A stretch of 64,000 nucleotides of DNA from Clostridium amylolyticum (GTDB taxonomy: Bacteria > Bacillota > Clostridia > Clostridiales > Clostridiaceae), in the NCBI RefSeq assembly GCF_900142075.1, contig NZ_FQZO01000001.1, positions 62,001 to 126,000 on the forward strand. The letters run 5' to 3'. Both the position numbers and the translations under genes were made by a program. Positions 24,749 through 33,946 of this stretch are shown piece by piece. Each line of letters opens with the position of its first letter. Positions within the stretch are counted from its first letter, which is position 1. The notes beneath the pieces are model-generated. The model did no database searches and was not told the origin of the DNA. It saw only the letters and a program-made list of their open reading frames with translations.

Positions 24749-26356
24749 ATGAAAACAAAGTATATATTTGTAACTGGTGGGGTTGTATCTTCTTTAGGTA
24801 AGGGGATTACTGCGGCATCATTAGGAAGACTTTTAAAAAATAGAGGGTTAAAGGTATCAATTCAGAAATTCGATCCTTATCTTAACGTAGATCCAGGAAC
24901 TATGAGTCCTTATCAACATGGAGAGGTGTTTGTAACAGATGACGGAGCTGAAACGGATTTAGACTTAGGGCATTATGAAAGATTTATAGATGAAAATCTA
25001 ACTAAGAATAACAACGTTACTACAGGAAAAATATATTGGTCAGTTATAACTAAAGAAAGAAAAGGTGAATATCTTGGAGGTACTGTGCAGGTAATTCCTC
25101 ACATAACTAATGAAATTAAAAAAAGAGTTTATACAACAGCAAAAGAAAAACAAGTAGATGTAGTTATTACTGAGATTGGAGGAACTGTAGGAGATATTGA
25201 ATCTTTACCTTTTTTAGAAGCCATAAGACAAATAAAGTATGAGGTAGGCATAGAAAATGTATGTTTTATTCATGTTACTTTAGTGCCTTTTCTTGGCAAG
25301 GCTGGGGAGTTAAAAACTAAGCCAACTCAGCATTCTGTTAAAGAATTAAGAAGTATAGGCATCCAGCCTGATATTATAGTATGTAGATCTGAAAAAGCAT
25401 TAAGTCAAGAGTTGAAGGATAAAATAGGGTTGTTTTGTAATATAGAAGGTAGGTCTGTTATTCAGAACCTAGATGCAGAAAATCTCTATGAGATTCCTTT
25501 ACTGCTTCATAAAGAAGGATTGGATAATATAGCATGTGAAAAGTTAGGTATGAAATGTAATGATATTGATAACTCAGAGTGGGAACAAATGGTGAAGAAC
25601 ATAAAGGGTTTACATAGAAATATAACTATAGCTTTAGTGGGTAAATATGTAGAACTTCATGATGCATATATATCTATAGTAGAAGCTTTAAATCATGGTG
25701 GTTTTGCTAATGGGGTTAATGTCGATATAAGTTGGATAGATTCTACTAAGGTTAATAATAAAAATGCAGAGGAACTCTTTAAAAGTGTAGATGGAATTCT
25801 TGTTCCGGGGGGATTCGGAGATAGAGGAATAGAGGGGAAAATAGAAGCGATAAAATATGCCAGAGAAAATAAAGTTCCTTTTCTTGGTATATGCCTTGGG
25901 ATGCAATGCGCTGTAATAGAGTTTGCAAGAAATGTTTTAAATTTACAAGGAGCTCATAGTTCGGAAATAAATCCAAATACAAACTATCCGGTTATTGATC
26001 TTATGCCTGAACAGAAGGATATAGATGAAATGGGAGGAACTATGAGACTGGGACTTTTCCCCTGTAAATTAGAAGAAAACTCTAAGGCTTATAACTCCTA
26101 TGGTGAAGAAATTATATATGAGAGACATAGACATAGATATGAATTTAATAATGAATATAGAAAAATTATTTCTGATAAAGGTATGGCGTTAACAGGAGTA
26201 AGTCCTGATGAGCGATTAGTAGAAATTGTGGAGATAAAGGATCATCCATGGTTTGTTGCCGTGCAGTTTCACCCTGAATTAAAGTCTAGACCAAATAAGG
26301 CACATCCGCTTTTTAGAGATTTTGTAGAGAGGTGTATAAATAGAGGAAGTAAATAA
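24749..26356 (+). CDS. pyrG: CTP synthase
   Basis: Converts UTP to CTP with glutamine and ATP. The 535-residue protein has the synthetase domain (KYIFVTGGVVSSLGKGITAASLGRLL, then PGTMSPYQHGEVFVTDDGAETDLDLGHYERF) and the class I amidotransferase domain with GICLGMQ nucleophile and FHPEL. Length and motifs are normal. AAAGGAGGAC precedes the ATG. It stands before rho, as in many Firmicutes. It supplies CTP together with the UMP-salvage gene upp at 36745. Confidence 0.97.
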   Translation: MKTKYIFVTGGVVSSLGKGITAASLGRLLKNRGLKVSIQKFDPYLNVDPGTMSPYQHGEVFVTDDGAETDLDLGHYERFIDENLTKNNNVTTGKIYWSVITKERKGEYLGGTVQVIPHITNEIKKRVYTTAKEKQVDVVITEIGGTVGDIESLPFLEAIRQIKYEVGIENVCFIHVTLVPFLGKAGELKTKPTQHSVKELRSIGIQPDIIVCRSEKALSQELKDKIGLFCNIEGRSVIQNLDAENLYEIPLLLHKEGLDNIACEKLGMKCNDIDNSEWEQMVKNIKGLHRNITIALVGKYVELHDAYISIVEALNHGGFANGVNVDISWIDSTKVNNKNAEELFKSVDGILVPGGFGDRGIEGKIEAIKYARENKVPFLGICLGMQCAVIEFARNVLNLQGAHSSEINPNTNYPVIDLMPEQKDIDEMGGTMRLGLFPCKLEENSKAYNSYGEEIIYERHRHRYEFNNEYRKIISDKGMALTGVSPDERLVEIVEIKDHPWFVAVQFHPELKSRPNKAHPLFRDFVERCINRGSK

Positions 26357-26583
26357 GTAAAAAAATAAAAAATGTTTTTTAGAAGGATTTTAATTAACTT
26401 TGTAGAATTAAGTAAAGATATAGTTATTAATACTATTTATAATGATAAGCAGTTTCCTTTAAACTGTTATAATTATTTTATTTTGGTTAATAATTAAAAT
26501 AGAATTAAGGCCTCTCTTTAAACCTATTTTAAATCCCTATATACTATGTGTCCGCTTTAGTATTTTATTATGGAGGTGATATT

Positions 26584-27990
26584 TTGAATTTAGATAATAT
26601 TCAAGATATGACATTGTTAGAATTAAAAGATGTTGCAAAAAATTTGGGGTTAAAAAATATTTCAAAGCTAAAGAAAAGTGAGTTACAGGAGGAAATAAAA
26701 AAACATATTCCTAAAACTGTAGAAATAGCTGGTGTTAAGCTTACTGAAAAGATTTCTCCCAAAATACAAGTAAAGCCTCAGGAAGAAGTTAAGGAATCCT
26801 CAAATAATGTAGAGGCTATACAGCAAAATGGTGAGGAGAAGAAAGAAAAGCTTAAAGAAATGATTAATGATTCGGAAAAAGCTCGTGGAGTTTTAGAAAT
26901 CCAAGAAAATAATAACTTTGGATTTTTAAGATGTAAAAACTACCTAAGTGGTGATGGCGATGTGTATGTTTCTCCTTCTCAAATTAGAAGATTCAATCTT
27001 CAAACAGGGGATGAGGTGGAAGGCAAAGTTAGACTACCCAAAGAAGGAGAAAAGTTTAAGGCTCTTTTATATGTTGAAATGGTAAATGGCGAGCATCCTG
27101 AAAAGGCAGTGAGAAGAAAGCCTTTCGAATATCTTACACCAATTTATCCACAAGAAAGATTAAGATTAGAAACAAACAATGAAAAAGATCTCTCTTCAAG
27201 GCTTATGGACATAATATGTCCTATAGGAAAAGGGCAAAGAGGTATAATAGTTGCTCCTCCTAAAGCAGGGAAAACTACACTTCTAAAAAAGATAGCTCAA
27301 AACATATCGCACAATTATCCCGATATAAAACTTATTGTTCTTCTTATAGATGAAAGACCAGAGGAAGTTACAGATATGAAAAGGTCTATTAATGGAGAAG
27401 TAATATATTCTACCTTTGATGAAGAACCACAAAATCATATTAAGGTTGCTCAAATGGTGCTGGAAAGAGCAAAAAGAGTAGTAGAGATGGGTCAAGATGT
27501 TGTAATATTATTAGATAGTATTACTAGACTTTCTAGAGCATATAATCTTACCATTACACCTACGGGAAGAACTCTATCAGGAGGGCTGGATCCCGGTGCA
27601 TTAGTGATGCCTAAAAAGTTCTTTGGAGCCGCTAGAAATATTGAAGAAGGTGGAAGTTTAACTATATTAGCTACAGCTTTAGTGGAAACTGGCAGTAGGA
27701 TGGATGACATGATATTTGAAGAGTTTAAAGGTACAGGAAATATGGAAGTGCACTTAGATAGAAAGCTTCAAGAAAGAAGAATATTCCCAGCTATAGATAT
27801 TTACAAATCAGGTACAAGAAAAGAAGATCTTCTTTTAAGAGATGATGAAAAAGAAGTAGCTTTCGGTATTAGAAAAATCATGTACAGGGATGGAAATATT
27901 GATACTATTACAGAAAACTTAATTAATATGCTTTCAAAAACTAATAGTAATAAAGAATTTATTAATGTATTCCAAAAAAACAACTTATAA
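26584..27990 (+). CDS. rho: Transcription termination factor Rho
   Basis: Hexameric RNA helicase that ends transcription. The 468-residue protein has an N-terminal LDNIQDMTLLELKDVAKNLGLKNISKLKKSEL (Rho-N) helix bundle, an OLB/S1-like RNA-binding domain (FGFLRCKNYLSGDGDVYVSPSQIRRFNL) and the ATPase domain with PIGKGQRGIIVAPPKAGKTTLLKKIA and VILLDSITRLSRAYN. The TTG at 26584, seven bases after GGAGG, gives the family N-terminus. The 227-bp gap before it holds only a small CAGTTT/AAACTG hairpin (26450-26466). The gene ends in a terminator shared with the next, convergent gene. Confidence 0.96.
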   Translation: MNLDNIQDMTLLELKDVAKNLGLKNISKLKKSELQEEIKKHIPKTVEIAGVKLTEKISPKIQVKPQEEVKESSNNVEAIQQNGEEKKEKLKEMINDSEKARGVLEIQENNNFGFLRCKNYLSGDGDVYVSPSQIRRFNLQTGDEVEGKVRLPKEGEKFKALLYVEMVNGEHPEKAVRRKPFEYLTPIYPQERLRLETNNEKDLSSRLMDIICPIGKGQRGIIVAPPKAGKTTLLKKIAQNISHNYPDIKLIVLLIDERPEEVTDMKRSINGEVIYSTFDEEPQNHIKVAQMVLERAKRVVEMGQDVVILLDSITRLSRAYNLTITPTGRTLSGGLDPGALVMPKKFFGAARNIEEGGSLTILATALVETGSRMDDMIFEEFKGTGNMEVHLDRKLQERRIFPAIDIYKSGTRKEDLLLRDDEKEVAFGIRKIMYRDGNIDTITENLINMLSKTNSNKEFINVFQKNNL

Positions 27991-27995
27991 AAAAT

Positions 27996-28022
27996 AAAAC
28001 AAGCTCTCAAAGAGCTTGTTTT
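27996..28022. terminator. Bidirectional terminator between rho and the glycosyltransferase
   Basis: A 12-bp perfect stem, AAAACAAGCTCT (27996-28007) with its complement (28011-28022), flanked by A-run and T-run, works in both directions and overlaps the glycosyltransferase stop codon. Confidence 0.85.
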
Positions 28023-29133
28023 ACTTCTTATAAGTATCAATTAATTTATTTGATAAGGTTACTATTTCGTTTAAGGAATAATGTTTAGCAACCTTTTCTA
28101 TATTATCTTTCATATCTTGAAGTTTTTTAGGATTTGTTATAAGTTCATTTAACCTAGGGTTAAGATTTTTTAAATTAGGCTCGTAAATCGCACATCCTAT
28201 GGAGGATAAAAATTCAGCATTTTCTGTTTCTTGCCCTGGTATGGCAAAAGGTATAATCATAGGTAAATTTTTCACTAAAGATTCTGATGATGTTAGCCCT
28301 CCAGGTTTTGAAATTATTACATCTGAAAGTTCCATAAGGGAAGATACAGCTTTAGTAAAACCTAAAATATGAATCTTTTTATACTCTGGTGTCGTCTTAT
28401 AATGCTCTTCTAATTTTTCCTTAAGTTCAGAGTTGTTGCCGCATATCACGGTAATCCTAAGTTTGTTTGTATTCTTCATTAATTCTTCAAGGACATAGAA
28501 TATATTATTAAGTCCCATACTTCCTCCCATGAGAAGTATATTGAAATAATCGTCTCTTTCCATCCTTAAAAAAGCATCCTCTTTTGAAAAGAATTCTTGC
28601 TTAATGGGAATTCCATAGGGGTATATTTTATTTTCAGGTATAATTCCTTCAGACATTTTTTGCTTTGTATATTCACTAGCAGTAATGTATGCATCTACAT
28701 AGGGGCTTATGTAAGCGTAATGAGCTTTAAAGTCCGTTACTATGGATATGAAGGGAATATCTATCATTTTTTGCTTTTTTAAAGATGCGATTATATTAAC
28801 GGAAAGGGGATGAGTCCCTATAATTATATCTGGATTACACTTAGAGATATAATCATTAACTTTGTTTACTGTGCGCAAAAAAGCTAATTTTAAACTAGAA
28901 TTTATATTTGAAAAATTAGTGATTTTGTATATGCCACCATAAACTTTGGGGGTTTTTGATACTAATAATTCATAGCCTCCAACTATACACTTGGTTAAAA
29001 ATTTACTATTATTATCTAAAAAATCATATTTTATAACTTCAAAGCCATTTTTAACAAAGGTATGTTTTAATGAATCAGCAGCTTGATTATGCCCTTGTCC
29101 AGTGGATGTAGTCAATATTAATACCTTTTTCAT
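28021..29133 (-). CDS. Processive diacylglycerol glucosyltransferase-like enzyme (MGDG synthase/UgtP family)
   Basis: GT28 enzyme of the MGDG synthase and UgtP group, which glycosylates diacylglycerol to make membrane glycolipids and lipoteichoic acid anchors. Seen are VLILTTSTGQGHNQAADSL, SIVTDFKAHYAYISPYVDAYITAS, ILLMGGSMGLNN and SDVIISKPGGLTSSESLVKNLPMIIPF, the donor-binding site. I prefer the ATG at 29133 (370 residues) because GGAGAG lies about 12 bases before it; the ATG at 29151 has no site. It is peripheral to the inner membrane face. The sugar and lipid specificity are not readable. Confidence 0.85.
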   Translation of the reverse strand: MKKVLILTTSTGQGHNQAADSLKHTFVKNGFEVIKYDFLDNNSKFLTKCIVGGYELLVSKTPKVYGGIYKITNFSNINSSLKLAFLRTVNKVNDYISKCNPDIIIGTHPLSVNIIASLKKQKMIDIPFISIVTDFKAHYAYISPYVDAYITASEYTKQKMSEGIIPENKIYPYGIPIKQEFFSKEDAFLRMERDDYFNILLMGGSMGLNNIFYVLEELMKNTNKLRITVICGNNSELKEKLEEHYKTTPEYKKIHILGFTKAVSSLMELSDVIISKPGGLTSSESLVKNLPMIIPFAIPGQETENAEFLSSIGCAIYEPNLKNLNPRLNELITNPKKLQDMKDNIEKVAKHYSLNEIVTLSNKLIDTYKK

Positions 29134-29271
29134 TTTCGCATTACTCTCCATATAAAAATTATTATATTATATAATTAGTTTATCATTTATATAAATCTTG
29201 TAAAGGAAAAATGGAATTATTAAGAATTACTTAAGAATGAATTAAGGAAATGAATTAAGGAAATGAAAACT

Positions 29272-29300
29272 TAATGGGAAAGACTATGTCTTTCCCATTA
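29272..29300 (-). terminator. Terminator of rpmE
   Basis: TAATGGGAAAGAC (29272-29284) pairs perfectly with 29288-29300. On the minus strand it is followed by AGTTTTC. Just beyond lies a short tandem repeat of GAATTAAGGAAAT (29239-29264). Confidence 0.75.
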
Positions 29301-29307
29301 GCAGAGA

Positions 29308-29520
29308 TTATTTTTCGTTTTTAAGATTAAACTTCTTGTTGAATCTCTCAACTCTTCCACCTACGTCAACAATTTTTTGCTTTCCAGTGAAGAAAGGATG
29401 GCATTTTGAGCATATTTCAACTTTTAACTCATCTTTTATAGAACCAGTGGTAAAAGTGTTACCGCAAGCACACTTTACTACTGCGTCATGATTATAATTT
29501 GGGTGTATGCCTTCTCTCAT
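29308..29520 (-). CDS. rpmE: Ribosomal protein L31, zinc-binding type
   Basis: 70-residue 50S subunit protein. It begins MREGIHPNYNHDAVVKCACG and has the cysteine pairs CAC and CSKC that hold zinc in the C+ form, in contrast to the zinc-free paralogue YtiA. Because it carries zinc, it can also act as a cellular zinc store. AAGAGGTGA precedes the ATG. It has its own promoter and terminator; the neighbourhood with rho and tdk is conserved in Firmicutes. Confidence 0.97.
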   Translation of the reverse strand: MREGIHPNYNHDAVVKCACGNTFTTGSIKDELKVEICSKCHPFFTGKQKIVDVGGRVERFNKKFNLKNEK

Positions 29521-29567
29521 TTATTTCACCTCTTTCAAGATTAAAAATCCTTATTTATAACTTCATT

Positions 29568-29597
29568 AGTATAACACGATTTAATAAATACAGTCAA
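29568..29597 (-). promoter_or_regulatory. Sigma-A promoter of rpmE
   Basis: On the minus strand TTGACT (29592-29597) and TATACT (29568-29573) are 18 bp apart, about 45 bp before the rpmE start. Confidence 0.6.
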
Positions 29598-29702
29598 GAT
29601 ATTAGCGGAGTGTTTTAATATAATTTCTGCTTTTTATAAGGTAGGTTAAATGATATAATCATAATAGTATTATTTAAGACATTGAAAGGATGTATAGTTA
29701 GT

Positions 29703-30314
29703 ATGGGAAAACTTTATTTTAGATATGGAGCGATGAATTCAGGGAAATCTACTAGCTTAATGCAAGTGGCATATAATTACGAAGAGAGAGGTATGAAAGT
29801 ACTTATTATAAAACCCATGACAGATAAAAAAGGTGGAGATAAGCTTCTTTCAAGATTAGGAGTAGAGAGGTCTGTGGATCTTGTTATAAGGGATGAACAG
29901 AATATATATGATAGTATAAAAAAACTTCAGGATGAACAGGATGACATCCATTGTATACTTGCAGATGAAGTTCAATTTTTTAAAAAGCATCATATTGATG
30001 AATTATTTAAAATTGCAGTTTTATTAGATATACCTGTAATTTGTTATGGCCTTAGAACAGACTTTTTAATGAATGGTTTTGAAGGCAGTGAGAGGCTTTT
30101 GCTATTGGCTCATAGCATTGAAGAGATGAAAACTATATGTACCTGTGGAAGAAAGGCTGTTTTAAATGGTAGAAAGATAAATGGGAAATATGTATTTAAA
30201 GGGGAACAAGTGGCTATTGACCTTATAGATAATGTAGAATATCAATCTTTATGTGGACAATGCTATTTTAAATATCTAAAGGAATCAGAAATGGATAAGC
30301 AATTAAGCAAATAA
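29703..30314 (+). CDS. tdk: Thymidine kinase
   Basis: Type II thymidine kinase that salvages thymidine to dTMP. The 203-residue protein has P-loop GAMNSGKSTSL, the LADEVQFF motif, YGLRTDFLMNGFEGSERLL, and zinc cysteines CTC and CGQC. The ATG at 29703 gives the family start MGKLYFRYG, with AAAGGA about 12 bases upstream; the TTG at 29682 has no ribosome site. It lies 14 bp before the DUF1385-prmC gene, so the two probably share a transcript. Confidence 0.96.
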   Translation: MGKLYFRYGAMNSGKSTSLMQVAYNYEERGMKVLIIKPMTDKKGGDKLLSRLGVERSVDLVIRDEQNIYDSIKKLQDEQDDIHCILADEVQFFKKHHIDELFKIAVLLDIPVICYGLRTDFLMNGFEGSERLLLLAHSIEEMKTICTCGRKAVLNGRKINGKYVFKGEQVAIDLIDNVEYQSLCGQCYFKYLKESEMDKQLSK

Positions 30315-30328
30315 AGGATGGATTATAT

Positions 30329-32077
30329 ATGAGAAATACTCAAGTAGGCGGTCAAGCCGTAATTGAAGGCGTTATGATGAGGGGGGTTAAAGGCACAGCC
30401 ACTGCAGTTAGAAAGCCAGATGGTAGAATACAAGTAGAATTTGAAAAAAGATTGCCTATTACTAAAAAGAATAAGATTTTATCAGTGCCTATAATAAGAG
30501 GTTTTGTAAGTTTAATTGATTCATTAATGATAGGATTAAAATCTTTAAATTTTTCCGCTTCATTTTATGAAGAAGATGATGAGCCTTCAAAGTTTGAAAA
30601 ATGGTTTAATGAAAGATTTAAAGAAAAGGGAGATAATATAATATTAGGTTTTACTCTTTTTATATCCATATTATTATCTGTTGCTTTATTTTTTCTTTTA
30701 CCTACAGCGTTGACATCATTATTTAAAAAAGCTGGTTTAGGGGTATTATGGCTTAATTTAATTGAGGCCGTAATAAGGATAATTATTTTTCTTTCCTATA
30801 TTTATTTTATTGGAAGAATGGATGATATAAATAGAGTTTATGAATATCATGGCGCTGAACATAAAACTATATTTTGTTACGAAAATGAGGAAGAGCTTAC
30901 AGTAGAAAATGTTAAAAAGTACCCTAGACTACATCCTAGATGTGGAACAAACTTTTTGTTTTTGGTGATGATAGTAAGTATAGTGATTTTTTCCTTTACT
31001 GGATGGGCATCCTTATGGCAAAGATTAGTGTGGAGAATCGTACTTTTACCTTTAGTTTCAGGAGTTACCTTTGAAATAATAAAATGGATGGGAAAGAGCC
31101 AGAGTAAATTAGCAGGAATATTTGCTGCTCCAGGTTTGAAGCTTCAGCTTTTAACCACTAGAGAGCCAGATGATTCTCAGATTGAAGTGGCTATAGAGGC
31201 TTTAAAGTCTGCAGAGGGTATTAAGGAAACTATAGGATCTTTATTAGATAAAGGAAGTAAAGATCTTAATAATGCAGGTGTTGAAAGCTATTTATTAGAC
31301 AGTCAGCTGCTTTTGGGTAAGGTAATTGGTAAGGAAAAAATATATTTAATTACCCATAGGGAAGAAGAAATAGATAGATATCATTGTGAAGAGTACTTTG
31401 AACTTATAGAAATGAGAAAGAAAAAAATGCCTATTAAATATATATTGGAAAAATGTGAGTTTATGGGTATTGATTTCTTTATAAAACCCGGAGTTTTAAT
31501 ACCGAGACCTGACACTGAAATATTAGTTGAAAAAGTTTTGGAGTGCATAGAAGAAGATAATCAATTAAGCTTATGTGATGTATGCTGTGGCAGTGGTGCT
31601 ATTGGAGTTAGCCTGGCTTACTATAGAAATAACATAAAGGTTCACTGTATAGATGTTTCTGAGCTAGCTGGTGAGGTAACCCAAAGAAATATTGAAAAAT
31701 TTGATTTGTACCCTAGAGCTAAATTTATTAAAAGTGATTTATTAGAAGAAGCATTAATTAATAAAGAATCCTATGATATAATTGTTTCTAATCCCCCTTA
31801 CATAAGAGAAGCTGTTATGGATACTTTGATGGAGGATGTAAAAAATTACGAACCGCATATTGCTTTAAATGGAGGAATAGATGGTCTGGATTTCTATAGA
31901 AAGATTACTATGCAATCAGTTAACCTTCTTAAAAAGGGAGGGATATTAGCCTATGAAATAGGTCATGACCAAAGGGAAGAGGTTATTAAAATCTTAAAGG
32001 AAAATGGGTTCTCAAATATAAGGAGTTTCACCGATTTGGCAGGGAACTCCAGGGTGGTAATGGGAGAAGTTCCATAA
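30329..32077 (+). CDS. prmC: DUF1385 membrane protein fused to PrmC release-factor methyltransferase
   Basis: One 582-residue reading frame joins two families. Residues 1 to about 300 are DUF1385 (YqhQ): VGGQAVIEGVMMRGVKG, several membrane helices and YHGAEHKTIFCYENEEELT. From about 305 on is PrmC (HemK), which methylates the GGQ glutamine of release factors: PIKYILEKCEFMGIDF, VLIPRPDTEILVE, a SAM site VCCGSGAIGVSLA and NPPYIREAV at about residue 488. The frame is continuous with no stop near the junction. prfA, which encodes its substrate RF1, lies directly downstream. The fusion would tether the methyltransferase to the membrane. Confidence 0.93.
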   Translation: MRNTQVGGQAVIEGVMMRGVKGTATAVRKPDGRIQVEFEKRLPITKKNKILSVPIIRGFVSLIDSLMIGLKSLNFSASFYEEDDEPSKFEKWFNERFKEKGDNIILGFTLFISILLSVALFFLLPTALTSLFKKAGLGVLWLNLIEAVIRIIIFLSYIYFIGRMDDINRVYEYHGAEHKTIFCYENEEELTVENVKKYPRLHPRCGTNFLFLVMIVSIVIFSFTGWASLWQRLVWRIVLLPLVSGVTFEIIKWMGKSQSKLAGIFAAPGLKLQLLTTREPDDSQIEVAIEALKSAEGIKETIGSLLDKGSKDLNNAGVESYLLDSQLLLGKVIGKEKIYLITHREEEIDRYHCEEYFELIEMRKKKMPIKYILEKCEFMGIDFFIKPGVLIPRPDTEILVEKVLECIEEDNQLSLCDVCCGSGAIGVSLAYYRNNIKVHCIDVSELAGEVTQRNIEKFDLYPRAKFIKSDLLEEALINKESYDIIVSNPPYIREAVMDTLMEDVKNYEPHIALNGGIDGLDFYRKITMQSVNLLKKGGILAYEIGHDQREEVIKILKENGFSNIRSFTDLAGNSRVVMGEVP

Positions 32078-32087
32078 ATATTTTATA

Positions 32088-32116
32088 TTGATTACTGGTA
32101 AGAAAAATGTTATAAT
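32088..32116 (+). promoter_or_regulatory. Sigma-A promoter of prfA
   Basis: TTGATT (32088-32093) and TATAAT (32111-32116) are separated by 17 bp and lie about 36 bp before the prfA start. Confidence 0.65.
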
Positions 32117-32152
32117 ATAAAACTATGAGAAAAATATATACGGAGTGATAAG

Positions 32153-33238
32153 ATGATACTTGATAGACTTAATTTTATTGAAAATAAGTATGATGAGTTA
32201 TCGGTGAAAATCAGTGATCCTTCCATAATGGCAAACCAAAAGGAATGGCAAAAATTATGTAAGGAGCATTCTGATATTGAAACTGTGGTAAATCAATACA
32301 GAGAGTATAAAAACATACTTGATGAAATAGAAACTAGCAAAGAGATGTTCAATGAAGAAAGCGATAGAGATATGAAGGATATGATTCAAGAAGAACTTCA
32401 TATACTAACAGAAAGACAGCAAAAGTTAGAGCAAGATCTTCAAATACTACTTCTTCCTAAAGATCCTAACGATGATAAAAACGTATTTGTAGAAATAAGA
32501 GGAGGAGCTGGTGGAGAAGAAGCTGCTTTATTTGCTGCAAACCTATTTAGGATGTATACTAGATACTCTGAAAACCAAAGATGGAAAGTTGAACTCATGA
32601 GTACAAATGAAACAGATATAGGCGGATTCAAAGAAGTTGTGTTTATGATTAAAGGCGTTGGGGCCTATAGCAAACTTAAGTATGAAAGCGGAGTTCATAG
32701 GGTTCAAAGAGTTCCTGATACTGAGTCTAGCGGCAGAATTCATACCTCTACTGCCACTGTAGCAGTACTTCCAGAGGTAGAGGATGTAGACATTGATATT
32801 AACGAAAAAGATATAAGAATAGATGTATTTAGGGCTTCTGGCCATGGTGGACAGTGTGTTAATACCACAGATTCCGCTGTTAGAATTACACACCTTCCTA
32901 CAGGACTAGTGGTGTCTTGCCAAGATGAAAAGTCTCAGCTTAAGAATAAAGAAAAAGCTATGAAGGTTCTTATGGCAAGACTATATGAAAAAGCTGAGGC
33001 AGAAAGATCTGCAGGCATAGCTGAAGATAGAAAAAGTCAAGTTGGAACCGGGGATAGAAGTGAAAGAATAAGAACTTATAATTATCCTCAAGGGAGAGTA
33101 ACAGATCATAGGATAGGGTTAACCCTTTATAAATTAGAATCATTTCTAAATGGAGATCTAGACGAGATGATTAATTCATTAATAACATATGATCAGGCTG
33201 AAAAGATGAAAGCTATGGGAAATGTTGGTGGATTCTAA
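32153..33238 (+). CDS. prfA: Peptide chain release factor 1
   Basis: Reads UAA and UAG and releases the finished protein. The 361-residue protein has the coiled N-terminal domain, EIRGGAGGEEAALFAANLFRMY, the tripeptide anticodon in RVPDTESSGRIHTS (PxT type, so RF1 rather than RF2), and the catalytic GHGGQCVN. GGAGTGA precedes the ATG. Its GGQ glutamine is the expected substrate of the PrmC domain encoded just upstream. No programmed frameshift is present, as expected for RF1. Confidence 0.97.
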   Translation: MILDRLNFIENKYDELSVKISDPSIMANQKEWQKLCKEHSDIETVVNQYREYKNILDEIETSKEMFNEESDRDMKDMIQEELHILTERQQKLEQDLQILLLPKDPNDDKNVFVEIRGGAGGEEAALFAANLFRMYTRYSENQRWKVELMSTNETDIGGFKEVVFMIKGVGAYSKLKYESGVHRVQRVPDTESSGRIHTSTATVAVLPEVEDVDIDINEKDIRIDVFRASGHGGQCVNTTDSAVRITHLPTGLVVSCQDEKSQLKNKEKAMKVLMARLYEKAEAERSAGIAEDRKSQVGTGDRSERIRTYNYPQGRVTDHRIGLTLYKLESFLNGDLDEMINSLITYDQAEKMKAMGNVGGF

Positions 33239-33240
33239 TA

Positions 33241-33272
33241 TTAAAGCCTTACATAATTATGTAAGGCTTTAA
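33241..33272 (+). terminator. Perfect palindrome ending prfA
   Basis: The 32 bases are a perfect inverted repeat (33241-33256 with 33257-33272) with TTTAA at its end. As RNA it would fold with a four-base loop. It starts two bases after the stop codon. Confidence 0.7.
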
Positions 33273-33298
33273 ATATATTTTACTTTCTGAGGTGTAAA

Positions 33299-33874
33299 AT
33301 GGATATTTATAAAGCTTATGAAAAGCAAAGAAAGTCATATAAAAGATTTATTATTTTAATGACAATATTATTTTTTTCATTACCTTTAATTGTATATATA
33401 ACTGGAAAAACAGAGTTGTTTTTTGTAAGCTATCTGATTTTTATAGAAATATTGATATTTGTTGCAATTATTTTAGCTAAAGATAATTGGACTTTAGAAT
33501 TTAATTTAAGCAATAATAAGATGATATTAAAAATTGGTTTGCTAAAAAAGAAATATAACATACTTTGTGATAAGGTTGTTTGTATACATACTGAAAAGGA
33601 CTATGAAGATCTTCAGATCATCGTATTAACTACACAAAAATTTAGAAATAAATTTTTTAAACCTATAACGGAGAACTTTCTAAAAAAATACCCTTTAGCA
33701 GCTCATGAATATATAAAAATAAAGCATATAGATCCAGAATTTGAATATTATTATTTTGTAGTTAAAAAAGGCGGGTTCTTAAAATATGAGCTCCTTGAAG
33801 CGTTATTTAAAAATTGTGTTAAGGCTGTTTTTACAGAAAATAGCATATCAAACTTAAAAAAGATAAGATATTAA
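33299..33874 (+). CDS. Membrane protein, unknown function
   Basis: 191-residue protein with a basic N-terminus, two adjacent membrane helices (about residues 17-36 and 40-60) and a cytoplasmic beta-rich domain that starts NWTLEFNLSNNKMILKIGLLKKKYNI. That arrangement resembles bacterial PH-domain membrane proteins, but I see no diagnostic motif. GAGGTG precedes the ATG. It stands alone between prfA and a ZIP transporter. No function is proposed. Confidence 0.65.
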   Translation: MDIYKAYEKQRKSYKRFIILMTILFFSLPLIVYITGKTELFFVSYLIFIEILIFVAIILAKDNWTLEFNLSNNKMILKIGLLKKKYNILCDKVVCIHTEKDYEDLQIIVLTTQKFRNKFFKPITENFLKKYPLAAHEYIKIKHIDPEFEYYYFVVKKGGFLKYELLEALFKNCVKAVFTENSISNLKKIRY

Positions 33875-33946
33875 AATACATACTATTAGTTATATTCCTC
33901 TTATGCTGCAAATAAGATTTAATATGCACATTAAGGGGGTTTTTTT

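Noticed and set aside
29239..29264. Short tandem repeat near rpmE as a regulatory site
   Set aside because: Two copies of 13 AT-rich bases after a terminator; chance slippage is the simplest explanation.
32543..32893. 116-codon open frame opposite prfA
   Set aside because: Antisense shadow of a strongly conserved gene; no ribosome site and no recognisable protein.
32153..33238. Release factor 2 with programmed frameshift
   Set aside because: The frame is continuous and the recognition tripeptide is PxT, not SPF.
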